Below are positions 1 to 9,600 of a DNA stretch of 12,988 nt, piece by piece (position 1 is the first letter of the stretch; each line of letters opens with the position of its first letter). Below the pieces are notes generated by a model, which ran no database searches, was not told where the DNA came from, and was given only the letters and a program-made list of their open reading frames with translations. Made by a program: the position numbers and the translations under genes. The DNA is from Bacteroidales bacterium (GTDB lineage: Bacteria; Bacteroidota; Bacteroidia; Bacteroidales; JAADJA01), in assembly GCA_029933495.1 (NCBI GenBank), contig JAOZOC010000038.1, positions 1 through 12,988 on the forward strand, given 5' to 3'.

Positions 1-2457
1 AATGTAAACGGTGAGTTAAACATTAATAATACAGCATCCCGGTTTATTGCGGTCAATTCATTATGTAATACCACTGTTGGTAGTCTCAACCAAGGTGGCA
101 CCCTAGTGTGTAATGGAGGTGTAATCACTGTAAATGATTTATTTGAACCTGGAATCTATGGAACACACCATGTTATTAGTGGAACTATAAACCTCCACCA
201 GGATGGTAGTTCATATATAGATTTAAATGGTGATCTTATAATTGATGATGGCCAAATAAATATATATGGTAGTTATGGTGGTATCAGTGTTTGGCCATAC
301 ACTAGTGATGCTTCTATTACAATGAGTGGCGGAGTTCTGGATTTTAAAGAAATTGGAATATCATTAGGTACCAGTTATATTTTTACTGTAAACATAACAG
401 GTGGTACAATTAGGACAATAGGCGGATTCTATGGTAACAGGGCTGACTTTAATCCTGCCGGAGGCACTTTAGAGTTTTATGGTAGTGGTGATTATAACAT
501 AAGCCAGGTGCCCGGATGTACTCTGTATGATGTTAGTATTGACAAATCGGCTAAAGATAGTTCTTCATCAACAGAAAATGGTAAACAAGTAATAGATGAA
601 AGAACAGGTGCGATTATAAGCAATGGTGGCAAAGGCAATTCTATATCACTAAACAGTGATATTATTGTTACGAATGATCTTGATATTACTTCTGGGACTA
701 TGACTATTGGGAGCCACAATCTAACAATTGACGGCGATTGTAATATTAATGCAATAATGGATGTCGGGGCAACCGGGAATGTTCTGAATCACGGATTACT
801 TAACCTTGGCTCTACCGGAACATTAACTATTACCGGAGGTTCATTTATTAATGATCATCCTTATGGCAGTGAAGCCTGGCAATATATGCAAGGAACATTC
901 AATTTAAGTGCAGGTTTGTTCGAGATTATGCATAATAGTATTTTATTAGAATCTACTTTCGTTGATAATATTTCAGGAGGTACAATACGAACGGGTCATT
1001 CATTCCGGGCAGATAATGCGGGCACATTTGAACCCTCCGGAGGAACTTTTGAATTTACCGGTACAGGAGGGTCTCCGTTTATTGATTGTGCGGCGGGAAA
1101 CTTTTTTAATGACCTTGATATTAATAGTTCGGTTAATTATAATCTGTATACTGATGCAGAAGTGAGAGGAGATATGACAATAGATAACGGATTGTTAAGT
1201 CTTAATCATTTTGATCTGTCCTGCCTTGGTAATGTGAATATAACTAATGGAGGGGCTATGTCTATTGGCGAAAATTCAGCATTAAAACTTGATGATGGCA
1301 GTGCTCTGACCGTTGCAACAGGTGGCGAAATACAAATTGTGGGTTCAGCAGGTAATGAAGCAACCGTCTCTCATATTTCATCAGGCACATACAACTTCAG
1401 TGTTTTCGGTACAATTGCTGCGGAATATGCCGTTTTTGAATATATGAACGGTTCATCTATTAATGTGAAATCCAGTGGAACAGTTGATGTAAGTCATTCA
1501 TTTAATAATTGCATTTTCAGAAATGGAGCCCCTGCACCATCTGCTTTACTTACTATAAATAATGATCAGACTTTAGCCTGTAATAATGTTTATTTTGAAA
1601 ATACAAGTGGAAGTACAGGTTACAACGTATGGAAGTACTATGATACCGGCGATGTTACTTTTGTTAGTGCCTCTGGCGATTTTGCAGGCCCTGTTTTTGA
1701 GTATGATCCTAATAACAGGATTGATTGGACAGATATGGATATAAATGTTGATATTACTGTTATGCTCGAAGGCCCGTACAACGGAACAGATATGAATACC
1801 GACCTTAATAATCTCGGATTAATTCCTTTAAGCCAGCCTTTTGATGCTATTACGTATGCTGACTGGTACTACACCGGAAGCGAAAGTGTAGGCTCAATAC
1901 CTCCTAATGTTGTTGACTGGGTACTGGTTCAAATAAGAGATGCTGACAATGCGACTTCTGCCGGTGATGGAACAGTGGTTGCCGAACAAGCTGCCTTCCT
2001 GCTGAATGACGGAAGTATTGTTGACCTTGACGGTTCAAGCAATTTGGACTTCACAGGTATTACCTATTCAAGCGGATTGTTTCCTGTTGTATGGCACAGA
2101 AATCATCTCGGAGTTATCTCTGCCAACAAAGTGACAAGGACAGGCGGGGTTTACACCTATGACTTTACACAGTTGGGTAGCGCTTATTCAAGTTCAAATG
2201 CAGGTGAAACAAACCTCGGTGGTGGTGTTTACGGCATGTGGGGAGGTGACGGAAACGGTACCGGATGGGTATACAACGATGGAGAAGATATCTGGTGGTG
2301 GGAAGATCATGCTGGAGAATCGAATGATTATTTTGAAACAGACTATAATCTTGACGGGCAAGTGGAAAATACGGACAAAAACGATGTCTGGTTTGGCAGT
2401 TGGAATATGGTCTCCCAAATACCGAGTAGTAAAAAATCTGGTACAATTGACAAGTAA
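1..2457 (+). CDS. Giant secreted repeat (adhesin-like) protein, 3' part only
   Basis: The reading frame is open from the first base (Asn-Val-Asn-Gly...) to TAA at 2455-2457, so this is the last 818 residues of a longer protein; a GTG at 106 is internal and not a credible start. The sequence is Gly/Asn/Thr/Ser-rich with short beta-strand repeats such as NITGGTIRT, typical of parallel beta-helix surface proteins. Around nt 1315-1728 is a module ending FEYDPNNRIDW that is also found twice in the downstream 2346-residue protein. From nt 1750 comes a C-terminal module (VMLEGPYNGTDMNTDL, VDWVLVQIRDA, VVWHRNHLGVISA), then a dockerin-like tail with one good loop (NLDGQVENTDKNDVW) and a degenerate first one. 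I see no typical type IX sorting domain. It is probably exported and surface-exposed; an adhesive role is inferred from composition only. The missing N-terminus probably resembles that of the downstream paralogue. Confidence 0.85.
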   Translation, partial: NVNGELNINNTASRFIAVNSLCNTTVGSLNQGGTLVCNGGVITVNDLFEPGIYGTHHVISGTINLHQDGSSYIDLNGDLIIDDGQINIYGSYGGISVWPYTSDASITMSGGVLDFKEIGISLGTSYIFTVNITGGTIRTIGGFYGNRADFNPAGGTLEFYGSGDYNISQVPGCTLYDVSIDKSAKDSSSSTENGKQVIDERTGAIISNGGKGNSISLNSDIIVTNDLDITSGTMTIGSHNLTIDGDCNINAIMDVGATGNVLNHGLLNLGSTGTLTITGGSFINDHPYGSEAWQYMQGTFNLSAGLFEIMHNSILLESTFVDNISGGTIRTGHSFRADNAGTFEPSGGTFEFTGTGGSPFIDCAAGNFFNDLDINSSVNYNLYTDAEVRGDMTIDNGLLSLNHFDLSCLGNVNITNGGAMSIGENSALKLDDGSALTVATGGEIQIVGSAGNEATVSHISSGTYNFSVFGTIAAEYAVFEYMNGSSINVKSSGTVDVSHSFNNCIFRNGAPAPSALLTINNDQTLACNNVYFENTSGSTGYNVWKYYDTGDVTFVSASGDFAGPVFEYDPNNRIDWTDMDINVDITVMLEGPYNGTDMNTDLNNLGLIPLSQPFDAITYADWYYTGSESVGSIPPNVVDWVLVQIRDADNATSAGDGTVVAEQAAFLLNDGSIVDLDGSSNLDFTGITYSSGLFPVVWHRNHLGVISANKVTRTGGVYTYDFTQLGSAYSSSNAGETNLGGGVYGMWGGDGNGTGWVYNDGEDIWWWEDHAGESNDYFETDYNLDGQVENTDKNDVWFGSWNMVSQIPSSKKSGTIDK
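391..489 (+). repeat. GGTIRT beta-repeat, copy 1
   Basis: Encodes a strand repeat of pattern NITGGTIRT...F...ADF.P.GGT.EFYGSG. Related copies occur at 967-1068 in the same gene and at 6899-6997 and 9419-9520 in the downstream paralogue. The match is visible at protein level; the DNA is diverged. Confidence 0.7.
967..1068 (+). repeat. GGTIRT beta-repeat, copy 2
   Basis: Encodes NISGGTIRTG, a short variable stretch, then F-P-S-G-G-T-F-E-F-T-G, the same pattern as copy 1. It is closest in the FEPSGG/FQPSGG part to the copy at 9419-9520 of the downstream gene, which suggests the two genes share this portion in the same order. Confidence 0.7.
1315..1728 (+). repeat. SFNNC/FEYDPNN module, copy in gene 1
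   Basis: A module of about 138 residues: ATGGEIQIVGSAGN..., an 'AEYAVFEYM' strand, VSHSFNNCIFRNGA, a 'TINNDQTL..NN..F' strand and a closing FAGPVFEYDPNNRIDW. Two further copies lie in the downstream paralogue at 8117-8545 and 9767-10183. Here and in the last copy it directly precedes the conserved C-terminal module, so the pair behaves as a unit. Confidence 0.8.
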
Positions 2458-2498
2458 CACGTTCTTTTAAATATTCTGCCATAACAGGCGGAACAAAT

Positions 2499-2544
2499 AA
2501 CATCTTCGCAGATGATAAGGCTGCCCAAATGGGCAGCCTTTTTT
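2499..2544 (+). terminator. Rho-independent terminator after gene 1
   Basis: A perfect 10-bp stem (AAGGCTGCCC at 2517-2526, GGGCAGCCTT at 2531-2540) with loop AAAT is followed by a T run to 2544. A smaller hairpin CATCT-TCGC-AGATG sits just before it at 2501-2514. The strong stem ends transcription of the giant gene before the regulator. Confidence 0.92.
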
Positions 2545-2565
2545 AATTTCAAAACATGGATTCCA

Positions 2566-2597
2566 TTTAGTAATTAGAAAAAAAATTACTACATTTG
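2566..2597 (+). promoter_or_regulatory. Bacteroidota-type promoter of the AraC gene
   Basis: TACATTTG at 2590-2597 matches the -7 consensus TAnnTTTG. TTTA at 2566-2569, 20 bp upstream, could be a weak -33 element. The start codon lies only 14 bases beyond the -7 element, so the leader would be very short. Predicted by motif only. Confidence 0.55.
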
Positions 2598-2611
2598 TTT
2601 TTTTCAACAAA

Positions 2612-3433
2612 ATGAAAATAATTCAAATTACACCGTCCAAAGAGATAAAGCAATATGTTCATAAGATTACTATTTTAAAAACAAATGACAGGATTGCTTT
2701 TACTCAAAAATTAACTCCCAGTCCATTTTCTTGTATTTCGTATAACCATTATCAAATTCCGGATTTTAAGGCTGGAAACGAAGTAGTTTCTTCCAGGAGT
2801 AAGTTACAGATAACAGGCCCAAAAACAAGTGATAACATATATGCACTCCACAATGGCAAACTCAATCAGATACTTATCGAACTTACCCCCACTTCATTTT
2901 TTTCCCTTTTTAAGCATTCACCCGATGGAATTGTTAACAAAACAGTACCACTTTTCGAACTCATCCATAAGCCACGAATAACTGTTTTAACTGATAGTCT
3001 GTCTGAAAACAATAACTACAGATCACATATTAAAAAACTAACTAACTTCATAATTGAGTTAAAACTCACAGCCATTAAACCAGTAAATTATATCAATAAA
3101 GCTATCCACATTATTGATAAATTAAGTGGTGATATTTCCGTACAATCTCTTTGTGAACAAATATACATAAGTGAACGGCAATTCAACCGGAAATTTGGTG
3201 AGACTATTGGAATCCCTCCAATTCAATATATTAAAATCAGGCAACTACATTTCATCATCAACCGAATGTGTTTAAATCAATACAATTCCATTTCTGAAAT
3301 AGCCTATGATACTGGCTTCTACGATCCTGCCCATTTCTCAAACTGCTTTAAAAAACTAACAAGAATGACACCGGGTGAATTTATCAAAAGCAATGAACAT
3401 ATTGCCATGGATTATTTCTCAAAATTGATTTAA
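2612..3433 (+). CDS. AraC-family transcriptional regulator
   Basis: A 273-residue DNA-binding regulator. The C-terminal third is a clear AraC/XylS double helix-turn-helix: the first unit at about residues 173-195 (SVQSLCEQIYISERQFNRKF) and the second at about 227-257, with the family pattern ISEIAYDTGFYDPAHFSNCF followed by the signature TRMTPGEFIK. The N-terminal ~160 residues resemble the uncharacterised sensory half (DUF6597-like) found with Bacteroidota AraC proteins; that assignment is from memory and less sure. The ATG at 2612 directly follows a good -7 promoter element and has no Shine-Dalgarno sequence, as usual in this phylum. No terminator is visible after its TAA, and the next gene starts 168 bp downstream, so partial read-through into the giant gene is possible. 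Its target is unknown; the imperfect inverted repeat at 3465-3517 is a candidate operator. Typical length, no missing motif. Confidence 0.93.
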   Translation: MKIIQITPSKEIKQYVHKITILKTNDRIAFTQKLTPSPFSCISYNHYQIPDFKAGNEVVSSRSKLQITGPKTSDNIYALHNGKLNQILIELTPTSFFSLFKHSPDGIVNKTVPLFELIHKPRITVLTDSLSENNNYRSHIKKLTNFIIELKLTAIKPVNYINKAIHIIDKLSGDISVQSLCEQIYISERQFNRKFGETIGIPPIQYIKIRQLHFIINRMCLNQYNSISEIAYDTGFYDPAHFSNCFKKLTRMTPGEFIKSNEHIAMDYFSKLI

Positions 3434-3464
3434 CCACAACTTTTTATTCCTCCGTTTTAAGAAA

Positions 3465-3517
3465 GTCCGAAATATACAATGGATTAGCCTGCCTCTATGC
3501 GTAAATTTGTATCGGAC
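3465..3517 (+). promoter_or_regulatory. Inverted repeat overlapping a putative promoter of the giant gene
   Basis: GTCCGA (3465-3470) and TACAA (3475-3479) are mirrored by TTGTATCGGAC (3507-3517), giving an 11-base inverted repeat broken by 4 extra bases in the left arm. The right arm overlaps TAAATTTG (3502-3509), a match to the -7 consensus TAnnTTTG; no convincing -33 box is seen. It could be an operator or a 5' leader hairpin. Being between the AraC gene and the giant gene, it is a reasonable regulator site, but this is inference. Confidence 0.45.
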
Positions 3518-3601
3518 AATAATCTTGACATAAACAACCAGGCATATTTATTATTTCAAAAATTGAGAATGTACACATAGCTACCATAAAAGTCAACCAT
3601 C

Positions 3602-6600
3602 ATGAAAAAATCAATCCCTTGTTTATCACTATTATTTCTACTAATTACAACATTTAGTTTTGGGCAGAAGGAACAAACACCCCTAAAAGCCGAAACTGGC
3701 ACCTTAACCTTTTTAGGTATCTCTCAACCCATTAACAGTCTCGAAGAGTTTCCATTTCCAGAACGCCATGACTTTGAAAGAAACGAAGAAATGAAAGACC
3801 GGTTTTATCCTAATGCTGAAAATGCTTTACCTAAAGGACCAGACCCGGTTATTCAAAAATTTATGGGAGAAAATTACGACTCAAAGGGTTTAACGGTAAA
3901 TTACGATGGAATATCAGGCACCTCATACCCTCCTGATCCAAATGGGGATGTAGGACCCAATCATTATTTTCAAACAACAAATATCAATTATCAAATATTT
4001 GACAAAGCTGGCAATTCACTTTATGGCCCTGCTGATATTCGAAATTTCTGGGGAATCACTGAAGGGGTTAGTGATCCCGTGGTGTTATATGATGATAATG
4101 CTGATCGTTGGTTTGTTGAAATATTTACCACAACACCCAATCCGGGAGGGCCATTTAATATTAAGTTTGCTATTTCTCAAACAGGTAATCCACTTGGATC
4201 ATACTACCTATACACACTTGCCGGATTACCAAATTTACCGGATTTTACGAAATTTGGAGTGTGGCGAGATGGTTATTATATGTCGGCCAATAGTGGCAGC
4301 TACGATGTATATGCTTTCGACAGGAGTTCAATGATTGCAGGCGCTCCAACTGGATTCGTGAGATTTGATAATGCCTGGCGCCCCTTAAGCGGTTTTCATT
4401 GTATTATGCCATTGGAAAATGATGGTGCATTTGCACCATCAGGAACACCCGGACAGTTTATTACCATTAATGATGATGCCTGGGGAGGTAATGATGAACT
4501 CTGGATTTATGAACTGGATGTTGACTGGAACAACACCGGTGCAGCAACTTTTACCAGAACCCAGCAAATTACTGTTGCATCTTTTGATAGTAATTTTGGG
4601 CCGTCTATGGATAATATATATCAACAAGGTACAGCACAGCGATTAGATGCAGTTCCACAGGTTTTAAACTACCATGCCCAATATCGAAATTTCGGAACAC
4701 ATCAAACCATTGTTTGTAATCATTCGGTGGATATTGACAATACTGATCATGCCGGAGTCAGGTGGTACGAATTGCGTGATACCGGAGGTTCATGGTGGCT
4801 TTATCAACAAAGTACTTATGCACCTGATGCCCACAGTCGTTGGATGGGTGCCATAGCTATGAATGCATACGGTGATATTGGCCTGGCTTATTCCGTATCC
4901 AGTTCATCTTTGTACCCAGGTCTTCGATATACTGGAAGACATGCAAGCGATCCGTTGGGAACAATGACATTTGCAGAACAAAGCATATGGGATGGAACAA
5001 ATTCTCAAACTTATGGTAACCGATGGGGAGATTATTATTCAATGTCTGTTGACCCATTGGATAACAGAACATTTTGGTTTACGGGAGAATACCATGGAAC
5101 AAACCGGCGTACTCGAATTGCTGCCATTGATTTTGGAGTGTATTGTGCCGCCAGTGGTGGATGCGATGAGTATATATCAGATGTATTTTTCGGGTCTATC
5201 AATAACTCCAGTGGATGCACCTACTATGGAGATTACACAGCCATGTCAACCGATTTACCATTAAATGGTTCTGAATTCCTAACGATTCATAATGGCAATC
5301 CTATTTACACAGTCGATGAATGTGGTGTCTGGGTTGACTGGAATAATGATGGAGATTTTTATGATGCAAATGAATCAATACCTGTTAGCAATTCTCCCAG
5401 CGAGGGACCATATTATGCAGATATTACTCCTCCTGCAGGAACAACTACCGGATTAAAAACCATGCGGATTCGAATTGATTATGATACACCACCACTTCCT
5501 TGTGGAACAGCCACCTGGGGTGAAGTAGAAGATTACAACATAAATGTAACTCCAAAAGTTCCCGCAGTATGGACAGGCGCTTTTGATGAAAACTGGCACA
5601 ATGCGGATAACTGGTCAACTGCATACATCCCGGATGCAACGACGGATGTGATCATACCAGCAACTACTACCAAATGCTGGGTATGGGCCGGACCAGCACA
5701 ATGTAATAATATTACTATTGAGTTTGGTTCTGGAAATGACTTACGGATCTGGGATCAGGATCTGGAGGTTTATGGTGATATGGATTTTTGGGGACAATTA
5801 CTGATGGATCATACTGATGGAATAATTACTGTCCAAGGGAATGTTACCTGGCGCCCTGGTTCATCAGCAAGCATTCAGGCAAACGCAATAATAAATGTTC
5901 ATGGCGACTGGAATTTCCAATCGGGAGCTAATGTAGAGATGAATGATGGTATTGTTAACTTTACGGGTGCAGGAACCAGTATGATCAGAAGCTATGAAGA
6001 AAATTGTTATTTTAATAATCTTGTCATATATAAAACTAGCCCGGACTGGGCCGGAATTAGTAATTTCAGTACTGAAAACCTTCATATTAATGGGGATCTT
6101 ATTATCCAGGCAGGTAGTGAGATGTATCTATCTTCACCGGAATCAGTAATTCTTCAGGGTAATCTTGTTAACTTTGGTTCACTATATGGAAATGCTGGGA
6201 CTGTGGTTTTTAATGGTTCTGATCAGAGTATAATTGGAACTGTTTCCTACCCAACAACGCTATATTTCAACAACCTGTTGATCAGCTCTGCTATATCCAC
6301 AAGCATTTTAAATAAAGATATTACTATTAATGGCAACCTGACTATTGAAGAAGGCCAGTTTAATACAAACGATCATACAATTTCGATACAAGGCAACTGG
6401 AATAACCAGATTGGGACCGATGCTTTCGTTGAAGGCAACGGAAGGGTAATTTTTAAAGGCGGATATTCAATTATAAATGGCGATGAAGAGTTTAATATAC
6501 TCGAATTAAATAAAGTAAATGATGATGTCAGTTTTCTGGATATAGATGGTTGTACTGTTACCTGCCAGCAATACGACTGGACATCAGGAGTAGGTGTAAA

Positions 6601-9600
6601 TGTAAAGGAAGGTGGTGTTTTTACCGCATTCGATCTTATGGATAACGGTATATTTGGAGGTTGGAGAATTTATAACAATGGTACAATCAATATTTCCAAT
6701 TACGGCTCTGGTCAATGGGTGGACATGAATGGAATCATTAGATTGATAGGTGGAACGATGAATGTCTATGGTGGGGATGGAATTAGTTACTGGCCATATG
6801 CAGCCAATGCAGAAATTCATATGACTGAAGGTAGTGTGCTCGATTTTCATGATCAAGGAATTCGCATTTATGATTCTCCAACTTATACACTTACTGAAAA
6901 CATTACAGGGGGGACAATACGAACAGCAGGTGGGTTTTGGGGGGAATTTGCTGATTTTCGTCCTGATTATGGAACAATGGAATTCTATGGCAGTGAGGAT
7001 GCAACCGTCTATACAATGAATGCCTGTAAACTTAATGATGTAATAATTAATAAAGGATCCAAGGATGAAACGAGTACAAAAACAACTGGAACATCTGTTC
7101 ACACCCTATTAATAGATGAACGAAGCGGAAAGACAATCAGTGATGGTACGAAATCAAACATGATTACATTGGGAGGATTCCTCAAAATCGGGGGTGATCT
7201 CACTATAAATAATGGTGTATTAAACAGTGCTGATAATCATATAAATATTTCAGGCGATTGGATCAATAATGTTGGTGATTCAGGATTTGATGAGACAACA
7301 GGAGAGGTGATTTTTGAAGGAAATGTGATAGAGCATATTTTAGCCAATGAAGTTTTTGCAGATATATCAGTAGAAACCAGACTGGAAATTTCAGATAATA
7401 TCGAGGTAGATGTTACAGGGAGGTTACATATTTATGCTGGCTTTTTGCAATTGGGCACGTATTCGGATATCAGAATTGATGGTAACTTATTTATCTCCAG
7501 CGGAGCCTGTTTCCGTGCAAATTCAGGGGGAAGTGAAATTGAAATCGGAGGAAACTGGGTCAATAACAATCCTGTTAACAATTACACCCAGGGATATTAT
7601 GCCGGCGGAGAAGTGGTAACATTTAATGGTAGCTCAGATCAGGGTCTGTCTACCTATGCCCCCGAAGAATACTTCTCCAATCTACATATCAACAAAACAG
7701 GTGGATCTGTAAAACCCGCAGATAATATAAGAGTAGGTGCATTTTTCGTAATATTCAATGGTGATTGGTTGGATTTAGGTTACGGACTAAACCATAAATT
7801 CGAAGGAGATATTTTGATTGAGGCCGGAGGAGGGTATTATCCATTAGGAATAACTACAATAACGGGAACCGGTGATCAGTATTATACAAACAATGGTGGG
7901 ACAGCCATGTTTGGAGATTTAGTTATTGAGAAGACAGGCATTCTTCATCTTAATTCTGATATGGTTGTTTTTAATAATCATACCACCACAATAGAAGAAG
8001 GCACTTTAAATCTTAATGGAAATCAGTTTAAAAGCATCGGCAACATCAATATTAATGATGGAGGAGAATTGCTGGTTGACGCAGGAGCATGGCTTTCAAT
8101 TGTTGCAGGCCTTTATGTTAATAATGGCGGAGAATTTACCGCATCAGGTGTAAATGGAAACAATGCACATATCTGGAAAGATGTTGTTGGTTATTATGAA
8201 TTTGAAGTTAATAGCGGAGGAAGTATAAGTGCAAAGTATACAGACTTTAAGGATATGGACGAAGATGGAATCTTGGTAAAGGATGGTGCGAATGTAGATC
8301 CGGCTAATTGTTTTAACAATTGCAATTTTTACGATCAATATATTTCCCCTCCCAACTCAAGACTATTTATTAATACTGACCAGGTTTTATCAATTAACAA
8401 TATCAATTTTTATAACAACCCAAACATACAATATTGCTTTAACATTGGAAAATCAAATAACCTGGGTGAAATAGTAATTACCACAACAGGAGGTGATTTT
8501 ACAGGTCCACTTTTTGAATGGGATCCTGACAACCGCATTCATTGGGCCGATTATGTCCATGGTCTGTGGACTGGTGCTGTATCAAGCGACTGGATTGATA
8601 ACAATAACTGGTCTGATTTTCAAACCCCTTCAGTAACGACAGATGTTGTCATTCCTGCCGGCACACCCCACAATCCAAAGCTCCAATACTCGCCAGCATC
8701 CTGCAACAACCTGGTGATTGAAAGTGGGGCATCTATGGAAATCGTTGATGATGCCCTGGCGGTTGTCAATAATTGTGAAATATATGGCCAACTGATTATG
8801 AACCATCCCCTGGCTTACCTTGAATGTATTTCTGGGATCTACTGGAAACCCGGATCCACTGCTGATGTGACTGATGGCTATATAAGAGCAAATTCGTGGT
8901 TTTGGGAGGAAGGAACCAATGCACAACTTGGAACCGGGAATACAGCCGGAGTAAGATCTACAATTGGCAATTACGATCAGGATGCCTCCTTCGGAAATTT
9001 AGACCTGTATCCACTTACACCTAAAGATCTGGGTAAAGTAAAAACCAATTACCCATTGAAGGTCACTGGTGATTGCGTTGCTATGTATGGTTCTAACTGG
9101 CAAACATCCATAGATTGGTTTATTGATGGTAATTGGGAAATTATGGATGGTGCTTCTTTTACTGTTTGGAACGATGCACAAATAAATTGCAACTCGCAAT
9201 TTATCCTTGATGGTGAATTAATCCTTCAGGATCCAAGTTCTGTTGTTGTTCATGGGTTATTTACTTTTGGCTCAACAGGTATTTTAAATATAGACAACTC
9301 ATCCTTCCTATGCGATTTTAACGTGCCTACTGGTTGGATAGATCTATTAGGAGATATTCAGATGACTTCCGGATCAATGGAGTTTCCTGATGCGAGTATC
9401 CGCTTTGCCGGAACATCAACCATAAGTGGAGGAACAGTATCTACAGGACTGTCGGCAGCTGCTAACGTTGCAGGAGCATTTCAACCTTCAGGAGGAATAT
9501 TAGAGCTTGTTGGTGGTGATGCTGGACATTATCTGCAAATTACAAATGGAAACTATGTGAATGAACTTCACGTCAATCGCTCATCGCCTATTGGAATTCA

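Noticed and set aside
106..2457. Gene 1 starting at GTG 106
   Set aside because: The frame is open and similar in composition up to base 1, with no signal peptide at 106; it is a window-edge fragment.
6584..7102. A 172-residue open frame on the minus strand
   Set aside because: It lies wholly antisense to the repeat region of the giant gene, is rich in Cys, Ile and His as expected of a reverse shadow, and shows no domain.
391..9520. DNA tandem repeat or CRISPR-like array
   Set aside because: The repeats are protein-level beta-strand modules, widely spaced and diverged in DNA; no repeat-spacer pattern, tRNA, rRNA or insertion sequence was seen.
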